From positions 14,419,903-14,483,902 of the forward strand of contig NC_037271.1 of assembly GCF_000002425.4 (NCBI RefSeq): DNA of 64,000 nucleotides, written 5' to 3'. The stretch's first letter is position 1. Every line of letters starts with the position of its first letter. Origin of the DNA: Physcomitrium patens (Eukaryota > Streptophyta > Bryopsida > Funariales > Funariaceae). Below are positions 1 to 10,311 of this stretch, piece after piece. The notes under the pieces were generated by a model. It was not told where the DNA came from, ran no database searches, and saw only the letters and a program-made list of their open reading frames with translations. A program made the position numbers and the translations under genes.

Positions 1-1523
1 TCTTAAAAATCTAATATTAGCAAATACCATAAGATCTATTCTACACAAGTACAACTATAAAAAAATGATACAAATTCACTTGAATGGCATAACAAAGTGT
101 GAGTGGACCTATAACCTATTGAAGAAATATAACAAGTAAGACATAAAAAAGTAGAAATCAACAAGATTGCACACAAGAGAAGTATGGAATGAGATACTTC
201 TCACTTTCAATACCTCTTATTTTTAAGAACCATATACAAGACAACGATTCAAGATCAAGAAATATAGTTACCTAGACATATGAACAATAATTGGATATAA
301 GGCAAGAAGATCCTAACTAAACCACAAGAAGTGAGTTGTTGAGAGTGAAGATTTCCTTAGCCTTGGCTCCTATATATACTAGGTCCTAGGAAGCTTCTTG
401 AAAAGTTTTTATGAAATTTGAGAACAAAACAAGCCTAAGATCCTTCTTCAGCAACTTTCAAAATCATCTAAAGCCTCTTAAAACCTTTTAGGACCTCCTA
501 TGACCTTCTAGAACTTTCTTAGAATCTATTGGAACCTTCTAAAATTTTTTGGAACCTCTTAGAACCTTCTAGGATCTCTGTGATTTCTCGTTTTACTTAT
601 TCCGGAAGAACCTTCCCAAAATAAACCCATATAGGGGAATTCGAACACGGGGAGTGACTAGTTGCTTGAGCATTCACGTTAGGGTCACACAATTAATTAC
701 CTCCAATGTATCGTCACTATTTCCATTGTCTAAGCACATAAGAAAACGATAATCTCTCCTTTCACCTTATCACTCTCTTCCTTGTAACAATTAAGTCATA
801 CCAATAACTATTATTTCCACCAATATATCTTCACTCTTATAATCTTTAACTGTAATACCTCAACATCACAGCTTCAGCACACAATTACCCTCATTCCAAT
901 TACTGGAATTCTTCACACAGAACTACCATTCACATTACAGTGTTTTACACAACCACAGATTCACTCTTTCTGTTGAACTACATTCAGATTTCAGCATTCA
1001 ATCTCTCTTCTTCTCATTCAATAACATATAATTCCATTCACACTTTCATTCCATGATTCACTTCACAATATTCAAAAACTCTCAATACTCTTATTTCAAA
1101 GAACATAACAACAAAAGAAAAGAGGTAGCACCAAGCTTACCCCGGCTCACACTATCACAGTAATGGTGGTTTCTTCCTCTCTTTCATCCTCCTTATCCTA
1201 CCACAAGATACCAACTGCTACATCTCTAATGAAAACTCCTTTTCCTAACTATTCATCCATTTTAACTACTGAACTACCTTTCTAACAGTCATCTATCCCT
1301 GTTTACACTATAAACTAAGTATCTACAAATCAGCAAATAACTACTTATTCTACAACCTCCTATGACCTTCTAGAACTTTCTTAGAATTTATTGGAACCTT
1401 CTAAAACCTTCTGGAACCTCTTAGAACCTTCAAGTACCTTTTTAGAATCTACTGGTACTTTTTAGAACCTTTTAGAATCTTTTAGAATCTTTTGGAACCT
1501 TCTTCAGTTGTATGTCGATGACA
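1..1523 (-). repeat. B' 3' LTR, split by a solo LTR
   Basis: The LTR pieces are 1-578 and 1355-1523. A TATA box (TATATATA) lies near 372-379 and matches the position in the B LTR (22731-22738). Beyond it, bases 380-571 and 1355-1500 are dense in GAA/TTC blocks (TTCTAGAA and similar) resembling heat-shock elements. The predicted RNA start lies about 32 bases past the TATA box on the minus strand, in an ACTCTCAACAA context like that of B. The LTR ends at ACA (1523), next to a degenerate purine tract. Confidence 0.65.
579..1354 (-). repeat. solo LTR of the A/C/E lineage inside the B' LTR
   Basis: The sequence begins TGTGATTTCTCGTTTTACTT and ends CTTATTCTACA. It is the reverse complement of the A-type LTR (10312-11075), with the same inner order of blocks. 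No coding sequence is attached, so it is a solo LTR. Flanks are ATCTC (574-578) and ACCTC (1355-1359), a 5-bp TSD with one transition. The target was a tandem copy of an approximately 80-bp heat-shock-like repeat (493-571 matches 1355-1433). Confidence 0.75.
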
Positions 1524-2285
1524 TCATCTCTTCTTTTAGCTTTGAGGTCTCCAAAAAAGAATGTTGCAATAAGTTAGTATATGGGCAAGAAATTGAAGAT
1601 CTGTTGCATGGTGTTTATTATATATTTTAGTTATTTTTTGCAAGGTAAATGGTATATAGGCCCTTGTAGCCATTGATAGTATCTCAAGCCTTCTACTTAT
1701 AAGCAAGCATGAATTTTGGTATTTTTATTATAGAATTGTCCTACAAACATTCCTTCTAGACATCCTTCATAGGCATGTTCTATCTCAAATATAATTATCA
1801 GTAATCTATTATTAGATATCCTTTGACATCTTCATAGTTTAGTTTTTTCTTCATCTTGAGGTCATCTCTATGAGTTACTTAGTTGAGATGGTATGATTGA
1901 CAAGGTATTTATCTCTTGACTATCTATATCGTATAAAGTACATAAGATCAAAAGAATATAAATAGGCTATGGTCATGAATTCAAACTATTGACTCATATT
2001 ATTCTAAATATTTGACAAGAATTGCCTCTTCAAAGGTTGCCTCTATCCTTTCTTTATGAAGCCAAGAACTAAGAATCTTCATGGTGAAGCTATCTTATCA
2101 AGCTACTGTTTTTCATTTTGCTGCTTTTGGTTTGGATAGATGTCGTTGATGGAACCTTCAAATCTTCATTTGTGCATTTATAAGGTTGCCAATTGTTTTC
2201 CATTTGTGATTATTGATATCATATCCACATTATTTGACTAGATATTTAAACCTTCTATGTCTTATACTTGAATCTAATATCTCTT
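1524..2285 (-). pseudogene. B' chromodomain tail and 3' accessory ORF, degenerate
   Basis: On the minus strand this matches B 22926-23560 block by block: the purine tract, then the region of the 117-aa 3' ORF of B (1535-1930 here), then the chromodomain end near 2150-2260. The frames are broken by many indels. Its value is as a second, diverged copy of the small 3' ORF, showing that the ORF is part of this chromovirus lineage. Element E interrupts it at 2286. Confidence 0.5.
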
Positions 2286-2634
2286 TGTAGAATAGATATT
2301 AGTTCATTTCTGTAAGATATTGGTAAAATAGACTAATAGTCCATAGAATAGTCAATTCAAGAGGACGGATGGTTAATTTATTTTTTAAAAGTGGTTAATT
2401 ACAAGATTACGATTAGAATCTAGGAATAGGGAGTAAGTGTATAGGAGTTATAGAAGTTAGTCTGAGTGCCAGACTGTGATAGTCATGAGCTAGGATGTTT
2501 TAGTGGTTCAGAATATGGTTAATTGTATGACCCTAACAAGTAAAATTCATGTACTTAGTCTTTCTCTTTGTTTGAATTCTCCTATACAACTTTATTCTGA
2601 AAGAAATTGTAGAATAAGTAAAATAACAATCACA
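2286..2634 (+). repeat. E 5' LTR
   Basis: It starts TGTAGAATAGATATTAG and ends AACAATCACA, as in the A-family LTRs, but is only about 349 bp against 764 bp in A, so it has lost an internal block. A matching but truncated 3' LTR start lies at 52734-52941. Confidence 0.7.
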
Positions 2635-2637
2635 TTT

Positions 2638-2655
2638 TGGCACTGCTAATGGGAA
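2638..2655 (+). promoter_or_regulatory. E primer-binding site (degenerate)
   Basis: TGGCACTGCTAATGGGAA follows the 5' LTR after a three-base spacer. It is a decayed version of the A site at 3733, which resembles the complement of the plant tRNA-Asp 3' end. Confidence 0.5.
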
Positions 2656-2744
2656 TAGACAATACCTCTGAGTGTTAAGAATTAATTGCCAATTTAGTTA
2701 GATGGTAGATAAGAAGCAAATTCAGTAGAATATAATGAAAGAAT

Positions 2745-2963
2745 ATGGTTATTAAGAATGAGAACTTAACAATAAAGAGTATATGGTAGTCAAAAGAAAA
2801 AATAGAGAGATCTCAAGCAAGAAACTTATTACGTAATGAGCAAGAACAAAAGAAGTTAAAAAAGAATCATCGACAAAGTTGGATTAAATCATGGTTGCAT
2901 GCCTATCGGCATATCCGAGTATACTTAGAAATTGATCGACATCAAATATTTCAGAAGTATATA
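2745..2963 (+). pseudogene. E gag N-terminus (interrupted by A)
   Basis: The ATG at 2745 begins a peptide parallel to the A gag start (MVIKNEN against MVNKNES), with a basic stretch and an INQ/SWIKSW-like block. An in-frame stop lies early in it. Element A is inserted at 2964, and the homology resumes at 11081 (EKLPRTLIENLVN against EKLPKILVENFVN), so the two sides are one broken gene. Confidence 0.6.
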
Positions 2964-3729
2964 TGTAGAATAGATATTAATTCATTTTTGAAAGATATTG
3001 GTAAAATATATTAATAGTCCATATAATAGGAAATTCAGGAGGACGGATGAGTGATTTAGTTATTAAAAGTAGTTAATTACAGAATTATGGTTAGAATCTG
3101 GAGAATGAGGAAAAAGTATATAAGAGTTGTAGAAGTAAATTAAGGTGCCATCACTATGATAGTTGTGAGCCCGAGTAAGCTTCAAGTTATCTCTTTTTTT
3201 TTGTTTGTTATTTTTTTTGAATAAGAAGATTGAGAGTTTTTAAATATTGTGAAGTGAATTATGGAATGGAAATGTGATTGGTATTATTTGAGAAGAAGAA
3301 AGATTGAATGCTGAAATCTGATTGTAATTCAGCAGAGAAAATGAATCTGTGTTTGTGTAAAATACCATATTATGAATAGCAGTTTTGTGTGAAGAATTCC
3401 AGTGATTGGAATGAGGGTAATTGTGTGCTAAAAGCTGTGAAGGTGCAGTATTACAGTTAGAGATTATGAAGGTGAATATATTGGTGGAAATAGCAGTTAT
3501 TGATATGACTCAATTACTATAAGGAAGAGACCGATAAGGTGAAGGAGGACATTATAGTTTCCTTGTGTGTTCAGATATTGCAAATAGAGACGATACATTC
3601 AGGAGGTAATTAATTATGTGTGAGCCTAACGTGAATGCTTAAGCAACTAGTCATTTTTTGTGTTCAAATCCCCCTATATGGATTTATTTCCATTAGATTA
3701 ATTTGAAATAAGTAAAACGAGTAATCTTA
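2964..3729 (+). repeat. A 5' LTR
   Basis: It starts TGTAGAATAGATATTAATTC and is collinear with the 3' LTR at 10312-11075. Its last bases have decayed from the expected ATCACA to ATCTTA. It is followed after three bases by a tRNA-type PBS. Confidence 0.85.
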
Positions 3730-3732
3730 TTT

Positions 3733-3750
3733 TGGCGCCGCTGTCGAAGA
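3733..3750 (+). promoter_or_regulatory. A primer-binding site, tRNA-Asp-like
   Basis: TGGCGCCGCTGTCGAAGA: the first eight bases match the complement of the plant tRNA-Asp 3' end including CCA (TGGCGCCGTTGCC...), with differences further in. The TGGCGCCG core is typical of Athila/Tat-lineage elements. The match to tRNA-Asp is from memory of the tRNA sequence. Confidence 0.65.
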
Positions 3751-3842
3751 GTGATAATAGCTTTGAGTGTTAGGAATTAATTACCAAACGTGTGAGAAAA
3801 TTAGCAATGGAAGACGATTACAGTAGTGTTTGAAGCAAGATT

Positions 3843-5148
3843 ATGGTTAATAAGAATGAGAGCATTGCATCGAGGAAAATAAATCAGTTGAGAGAAAGAC
3901 AAGGAAGAGCACAAGGAAAGAACTTGCTTAGAGAGGAGAAAGAACGTAATTTTAAAAGGAAGCATCAACATAATTGGATTAAATCATGGTTTCTAGCTTG
4001 TAGGTACATCCGAACATATCAAGAACTGGAGAGACTGTTAATTTTGCAGTCGTATGTACCGTTAGAAAAACTGCCCAAAATACTCGTGGAAAATTTTGTT
4101 AACATTCCAGTGGAAATCTTGAAGCCATTAACTGAAAGAGAAGGAGGCATAGAAGAATTTGGTACTCCATTGGGTATTTTTCCTGTAAGGGGTACCGATG
4201 AAACGAGTAATAGTGGGTCTTCAGATTAGCACAAATTGATCGCCAATAAAAATAACTATATTGTATTTCAAAATTTGACGTTTTCACCTACAATTCAACC
4301 AATAAAATTATTGGCAAAAAATAACAGTAAATCGAGGAGCACTGAGAGCTCAAAAATTAGAATAAAAAAAAGTAAGGATTATTTTAAAATGGAATTTAGT
4401 GGAACAAGTAATTCAATGGCGTCAGGAGGCCCAACCGTTCCGATTGCAGTACAAATGGATACAGTAGGTGATTGTACAACTAGTGTCGCGCCACTACCTA
4501 TTTTTTGGAGAATTCTGGATGCGGATCCCGATCAACATTTATATCAGTTTCTTATAGCATGTGTAGCTAATAATGGTAGAACTGAAGATATTTGGTTAAG
4601 ATGGCTGCTAGTGACATTGAAAGATACAACGTTTGAGTGGTATAACCGCCAACCTGTGGGACAATTTATCAATTGGGAGGCATTGAAAAATATATTTTTA
4701 GTCCATTTTTGATCAATTGGTTTTGAAGAACGTCTTAGAAAAAAATTAATGAATAGCAGAATAGTACCAGAGGAAGCGGTACAGTCATATTATGGTTGCA
4801 TAGAAGATCTACTTCGAAAATGGCCAAATAATCAAATACCAAAATCATTCATGTTGTCCATATTGGTTAATGGACTGCATCCACCAGAATTGAAGATGTT
4901 TGTAAAAGAGGTCCAATCAGCCACCATTACATCATCTCTTGAGCGAGCGAAAGTATGGGAGGAATGTCACTATGACTAGAACTTTACAATTGGAGCCACG
5001 ATGATTCCATCTCAAGGAGGTTATCAAATGACAAATTGGAATGATGCATTTGAAGGTTATCTGGGAAGGAATGATTATGGTACAAATCCATAAAGAATTG
5101 TAGATGTCATTCGATTGCAAGCTGTACCACCATCATCATCACACCCAT
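3843..5148 (+). pseudogene. A gag, N-terminal and capsid part
   Basis: The reading frame from ATG 3843 runs through a basic, helical N-terminal part (about 128 codons), then the capsid-like part with W-RWLL and FEWYNRQ-like blocks typical of plant gypsy Gag, then a second capsid segment (4749-4979, SYYGCIEDLLRKWP). Three in-frame stops interrupt it: TAG at 4227-4229, TGA at 4710-4712 and TAG at 4977-4979. Element E encodes TGG, TGC and CAA at the same three positions, so the short first ORF is not separate but the start of one Gag. A solo LTR breaks the gene at 5149; it resumes at 6355. Confidence 0.75.
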
Positions 5149-6350
5149 TGTCGAATTACGTACTTTCTTGCTCGAGAACGCACTGAGCATCTGGTTGTAG
5201 AAGGTAGTATGGAGATTTGCTAATATTCAAGCAGTCTATCGGTTTTTGACTGTTGAAATATAAATGACTGTAAGAATATACCGTAAATCTATACGGATGT
5301 CCTTCGACTGCTCACCGAAATCTTTTTTGTCCCAGCCGGTAGGTCTCTAGACGTTACAGAGAACCCCGAACAACCCGATCTGCTAATCTCCGATACCGCT
5401 TTATACTCACGACCTTGTATCCAGTGACTGTCTTGTTAGATTGATCCAATAAATTTCATTCACTCCGCATACTCAATCCTATAGACATCTTTTTAATTCT
5501 TCAATTACAAACGTAACTTCGATTTCACAAAACAGTCAAGAGTAATCACACCCACTTCATTAAAATCCCAATTCACCAGTACAACACTGACTTTAACAAC
5601 GATTGTCTTAGTCTTCCTAAAATCCTATAAAAAAAAAAAATCCCAATTTTCTATTTTTTTTTCCCCGCCCCGAAGCATGAAGCTTGCTCTTTGACCCTTC
5701 TCCCCCCAAAAACCTTCTTCTTTCCCCTTTAACCCTAATTCTCCCCTCTTTCAAATCCTAGCCTTTGAATTTCTTCAATCTTTCGTCTTGGATCCGGAAT
5801 TGGCTCCGCCGTCAGAGCTTTCTCCTCCGTTTTTACCTTTAAGAGATCCTTTCACCGAAAGGACGTTCCCAGAACGGCACAAAGGACGAAATAGCCTGAA
5901 ACGGAATCAGAGCCTCGTAATCAGGACCACATTGAGTCGCCCGACCAATTCAGGTCTCATATTGGCTAAGAGGCCCGTAGTAAGATCTGGATGTTCCCGT
6001 AATTGGACCGCATTGGATTGCCCGACCAAGTCGGGTCTCATATTGAGTAAGAGGTCCGTAATAGGACCTGGATTGGATGTCTTGAAATTGGATCCAATTG
6101 GCTCTTCGAACCAGGCTCACCCATTGTTGAATTCGTCTTTTTTTGTTCTACTGACTTTCATTATTAGAATCAAACGGAGCATTTCATTACTAGTAAGTAT
6201 GCCCTGACCGACTGTGACGGAGCGACTGAACCTGGCCTCCCAGTATTTGCACTGGAATTGGTCGTCGCTCCCAATATTCGAGGTAACTGAACATTAATAA
6301 AAGTCCCCTTTCTTTATATTTTCACGGTATACTCGTGTTACAACACGACA
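5149..6350 (-). repeat. solo LTR of family F inside A gag
   Basis: It begins TGTCGAATTACGTACTTTCT and ends TTACAACACGACA, the reverse complement of the F1 LTR. It is flanked by the 4-bp TSD CCAT (5145-5148 and 6351-6354). It is about 1,200 bp against 1,340 bp for F1, with fewer copies of the 81-bp subrepeat (near 5960 and 6036). No internal F sequence is present. The open frame at 5788-6207 lies within the LTR and is not a gene. Confidence 0.88.
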
Positions 6351-7240
6351 CCATATGCGCCTTATTCAGCATATCAAAAACCTACACCTACAAAAGAATT
6401 ACCAAATGCATTGGTATCAAAGGATCCCAATGAGTCATTGATGTTAACATCGACAAAAAAAATGGATGAATTGGCTGTGAATCTGACCAAGGATAAAAAA
6501 AAAAAGCATGAACCAATCAATATGCGTTCCAATATCTGGTGCAGCAATTGTAAGGGGCAAGGTCATTTAGTAACAAAATATCCTTCACCACCCCAAATGA
6601 CTATACAATGTACCTTTTGTGGTGGCAAGCATATTACTACCAACTATTGGAATTTACGAAAGCAACAATAACTCAGTAATCAAATAATAACTCAACCAAC
6701 TTCATGGGATGTCAATCAAGTACAAACGAATAATAGGTTTGGTTGGAATAGAAATCGAGCGAATAAACAAAACAGGAATTATTCTAATTTCCTCAACTCT
6801 GAATTTCACCAAGAAGGTGTATCCAATACTCACAAATTGGCGATGAACCAACTAGGATACCATCAATATCTACCCATGATGAAGCCAATACCAGAGTCTA
6901 CAGTAACAATGGTTCAATCAAGATCCTTTACTCATCCGACATGGAACAGACCTAGTCGTTTTATACCAATAGAGAGACCCAATATCCCTGAAGGAGTTGA
7001 CAAGAGACCACTTCGTTGCTATCATTGTAGACAAATCGGACATTATGCAAGTGAATGGCCTAATCCAAGAGCTAGTGATGACTATGCTTTAATATGTGGA
7101 AATTGTAAGTAGTCTGGAGACACTTATCAGCAATGCAATGTGTCCTTCAATTATAATAATCGAGACCAACAAATGCAAACAAGCCAATTGGCAGAGGACA
7201 AAGGCCATGTTCAATGAGACTCACTAGTACATCGTGTCAA
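6351..7240 (+). pseudogene. A gag C-terminus with zinc knuckles
   Basis: Gag continues after the solo LTR. A zinc-binding region at about 6538-6645 reads CSNCKGQGHLVTKYP then CTFCGGKHITTNYW; the last Cys of the first knuckle is Tyr here, but is Cys in E (VTKCP). A second pair lies at 7017-7135 (CYHCRQIGHYASEWP, CGNCK). These nucleic-acid-binding knuckles package the RNA. Stop codons at 6669 and 7110 break the frame. Confidence 0.75.
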
Positions 7241-7241
7241 G

Positions 7242-8139
7242 GTGGAGAATGTAGTGTTTACCAGAGGCCAACAAAAAGTCAAGAATCCAATTCAGGACCT
7301 GGATGAACTAATCGCAGGAGAGCAAGTAGCACCGTCGATGGGACTAAACAAACTAATATCAGTATTGGGACGTATCCCAATATTGAAACCTCAACAAACT
7401 GAGGAATCCAATTTGGTTCCATATACCAATTTATCGGGACCATCAAGATCGATCCCAACTTACCAAGTATCAATACCTGTACAACCCAATAAAAGATCTT
7501 ACGCATTAAAGAAACCTTTAGTGGTAGAAAAGTTGGCAAAGTTACTAGCGGCAATCTCAATTGCCAGGAAGGAATTGCTGCCAAATGGAGTAAAATCGAA
7601 ACCAATGAAATGTAAAAGAGCATTGGAAATTACTCTCAATATGGAACCCTACAACATTCTGAAGGATTTGGATGTTATTCACCCTTCAATTACAATGAAG
7701 CAATTTTTGGCTATAGCACCGAAATGTCGATCTATATTGAATTCAATGCTAATACGACGAAGATCCCGCATTAAAGAAATTCATGAAGTTAGCTTAAACC
7801 TAGATCCGAGAGCACCAACAATCGATGTATCAATCAATGGCATTTTAATTCTAGGGATAGAAGTCGATGGTCGCTCTAGTGTAAATTTAATGAACACAGA
7901 TACAATAGAGGACTTGGATCTAAAGCAATTGCTACCTACGACATTGGTCTTGTGAATGGCTGATCATAGTCGGGTAAAGCCAATGGGAATCTTATGAAAT
8001 ATTACCACTATAATTATGAGATTGACATACAAAATCGTTTATATTATATTTTGATTACAGAGTTCTATGTTATCGTATCCCATTTTATTGGGCAGACCTT
8101 GGCTTTATCAAGCCAAAGTTAAGAATGATTGGGATCGAG
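7242..8139 (+). pseudogene. A aspartic protease
   Basis: The frame 7242-7955 (237 codons) contains the linker after the knuckles, a conserved LNMEPYNILKDLD block, LNLDPRAPTIDVSING, and the retropepsin active-site region VDGRSSVNLMN; in C the same motif reads VDGGSSVNLMN, so A has lost the catalytic glycine. Past the stop at 7953 the homology continues to the YPILLGRPWL motif, the usual retropepsin C-terminus, near 8075-8105. Insertion of the small LTR element at 8140 splits the gene, and it resumes at 9353. Confidence 0.7.
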
Positions 8140-8623
8140 TGTCACGGCCATAATCATGTAAGCTAATAATTACATATAGAAATAGGTAGAAGTAAGTAAA
8201 AGTAGATAAAAGTAAGTTAATTGTATAATATTTAATATAGAAGCTTCCTAGAAACTTCTTAGACGCTGCTTTGACTTCATAGGTGTCTTTAATTGACTTT
8301 TTGGATTAGAAACGTGGTCAACAAGTTGGCCATGTGCCACACATGTTGTTAGCTTGAAGATCAAGCTAACTATGTGGCCCACACGTAGAAAAACTTGCCT
8401 TGTAAGTCAAGGCATGTGTCCTACAAAGTCAACACATATTGGAGGTCCTATAGAACGTCGCCACGTAGCCCCTAGTTAGATAGTATATATAGAGACAAGA
8501 GTGAAGGCTTCTTCACTCTTGTCAACTCTTTTCTTGCTTCTAGTCTAGTTTCAAGGGTCTCTAGTTTTCTTGTATTTTGGCAATAGCCATTCCAGTTCTT
8601 CTTAATATACATATTTCTATTTG
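8140..8623 (+). repeat. 5' LTR of the small element (3'-truncated)
   Basis: It is nearly identical to 8796-9280. It has TATATATA at 8484-8491, followed by a perfect inverted repeat with 13-base arms (8494-8506 and 8511-8523). A heat-shock-like GAAGCTTC..GAAACTTC block lies at about 8241-8260. The last 70 bases of the LTR are missing. Confidence 0.85.
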
Positions 8624-8781
8624 GGTGGTCTTTCCGCCCTAGTATGGGACACTACCGATGGTTGAGAGGCCCTATCAATCATCCTCGAAGAGAACAGAGA
8701 TCAGAATATGTGGCGAATATAATTCGTCGCATCATAGATTTCCTCAACATATGATGACCGCTCCTCGTGGAACTCGTCTCT

Positions 8782-8795
8782 AGAAGGGGGGGTAA
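8782..8795 (+). promoter_or_regulatory. polypurine tract of the small element
   Basis: AGAAGGGGGGGTAA immediately precedes the TGTCACGG start of the 3' LTR, the expected place for the plus-strand primer. Confidence 0.8.
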
Positions 8796-9347
8796 TGTCA
8801 CGGCCATAATCATGTAAGCTAATAATTACATATAGAAATAGGTAGAAGTAAGTAAAAGTAGATAAAAGTAAGTTAATTGTATAATATTTAATATAGAAGC
8901 TTCCTAGAAACTTCCTAAACGCTGCTTTGACTTCATAGGTGTCTTTAATTGACTTTTTGGATTAGAAACGTGGTCAACAAGTTGGCCATGTGCCACACAT
9001 GTTGTTAGCTTGAAGATCAAGCTAACTATGTGGCCCACACGTAGAAAAACTTGCCTTGTAAGTCAAGGCATGTGTCCTACAAAGTCAACACATATTGAAG
9101 GTCCTATAGAACGTCGCCACGTAGCCCCTAGTTAGATAGTATATATAGAGACAAGAGTGAAGGCTTCTTCACTCTTGTCAACTCCTTTCTTGCTTCTAGT
9201 CTAGTTTCAAGGGTCTCTAGTTTTCTTGTATTTTGGCAATAGCCATTCCAGTTTCTTTCTTAATATACATATTTCTATTTTGTCCTATTTCTTTTTGAGA
9301 AAAGTCTCACTTACTCTTTAGCTTTCATCGAGTTCTTGTCCTTGACA
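8796..9347 (+). repeat. 3' LTR of the small element (full length)
   Basis: It is 552 bp, TG...CA, with the same TATA box and inverted repeat as the upstream copy (near 9140-9180). It is followed by the TSD TCGAG. Confidence 0.87.
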
Positions 9348-9352
9348 TCGAG

Positions 9353-9807
9353 GCACATTGACAATTGAAAAAGGTCCGGACAAGATTGTTCTACAGATGT
9401 ATCCGGTACAATATGATGGAGAATCTGAATTGCCACAATCAAAATTTACATCGACCAACGAGAGTCAATCGATTGAGAAAGATGCTGATACTATAGGTTC
9501 ACCAAAATTTGGTGTAGGACAAAATACTTCAACTGCAAAGGTAGGAGTCTATCAATGTGGAGGTCCGAGGGAGTACTTGATATACCTGACGGACTTGGAA
9601 AACTCGGATTATCTTAGTATTGATTGGATGACCAAATATGATGTGCACCATGTTAGTGCCCTGGATACAGGATTCAATACTTCGTACTTGTCAAACTTAC
9701 CGACTGACTTTAAACCAAGGTGGGGATTGAAACAGAACATCGCCATTGAACTTTTATGTCAAACTATCAACTTGGCAACCACAGGAGAACTTGGACAGTA
9801 TAGGTAA
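9353..9807 (+). pseudogene. A protease-to-RT linker region
   Basis: The open frame from about 9358 continues the A polyprotein after the inserted small element (TLTIEKGPDKIVLQMYP). The same block occurs in C on the minus strand near 49150-49200. It includes a DWMTKYDVHHV block resembling the segment before RT. The frame ends at 9807, where the pol deletion of A falls; the next bases match the sequence that follows integrase in E (15425 onward). Confidence 0.6.
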
Positions 9808-10290
9808 CATATTGTCATTATCACCAAGTAGTAAAAGAATAGGAGTGGGGCACGAGTTAAAGTCATTTTGTGGTGTTGTTTTGGATTGGTTGGAGTGCCA
9901 TTTTCTTGTATTTCTTGTGTTTTTGAGAGTAGTAGTTCCATTTAAGAATTAACAGTGAGGAGTTGGACATAAGTGTCGATTGAAGATGTTCTAGAATGGA
10001 TGAGTTAGCAGCAGCAACGATTGGAACTTCAGGATGTCCAGATCCTGAAATTGGAAGCTCAAGTCCATGGACTGGGTGAGTATAATGAAGATCTTTCAAA
10101 TCAGTTGAGGCAAGAACCGATGGAAGGATTGGAGAAGGACAAAGATTTGCAGTTGGAACCGGAATCGGTGGAATCAATAACAGATAATGTGGCAATTGAT
10201 TAATTAGATAGGCCACTGGGATTGTAATTTTTGTAGATTTTTATTAGATAATTTTTAGATAGGTATCAATTGAGTGTTTGCGAGGACATT
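9808..10290 (+). pseudogene. A accessory coiled-coil ORF, C-terminal part
   Basis: The segment at 9808-9950 matches E 15425-15580 (post-integrase spacer). From about 9960 an incomplete reading frame encodes a heptad-rich, acidic tail (10021-10203: LELQDVQILKLEAQVHGLGE, then EYNEDLSNQL). The LEAQV-ELG-YNEDL signature recurs in C (17267-17749), E (about 52430-52530) and in weaker form in H (61600-61690). No enzymatic motif is visible. It is the last coding sequence before the 3' LTR in all four elements. Confidence 0.6.
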
Positions 10291-10298
10291 GCACAGTT

Positions 10299-10311
10299 GA
10301 AAGTGGGGCTA
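10299..10311 (+). promoter_or_regulatory. A polypurine tract
   Basis: GAAAGTGGGGCTA directly precedes the 3' LTR start at 10312. Confidence 0.7.

Larger units (their letters stand above)
1..2285 (-). mobile_element. B': truncated chromovirus-type Ty3/gypsy element (3' end)
   Basis: The stretch is a diverged relative of element B (22571-45971). In minus orientation it holds the end of the chromodomain region, a small 3' ORF, a purine tract and a 3' LTR, in the same order as B. The internal part is cut at 2285 by insertion of element E, and the LTR runs off the left edge of the window. A second insertion (solo LTR 579-1354) splits the LTR. It is the outermost layer of the nest. Confidence 0.7.
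8140..9347 (+). mobile_element. small internally deleted LTR retrotransposon
   Basis: Direct repeats at 8140-8623 and 8796-9347 begin TGTCACGGCC. The downstream copy ends CCTTGACA and is preceded by a polypurine tract (AGAAGGGGGGGTAA, 8782-8795). Flanking TSDs are TCGAG (8135-8139 and 9348-9352). Only about 170 bp lie between the repeats, with no PBS, and the upstream LTR lacks its last 70 bp or so, so one deletion removed the LTR end, PBS, gag and pol. The intact relative of the target in C (about 49190-49215) shows the uninterrupted empty site. The remaining internal bases resemble the end of a chromovirus. Confidence 0.88.

Noticed and set aside
5788..6207. 139-codon open frame
   Set aside because: It lies wholly inside a solo F LTR; parallel frames occur in other F LTR copies (26406-26759, 42306-42695) with changing peptide sequence.
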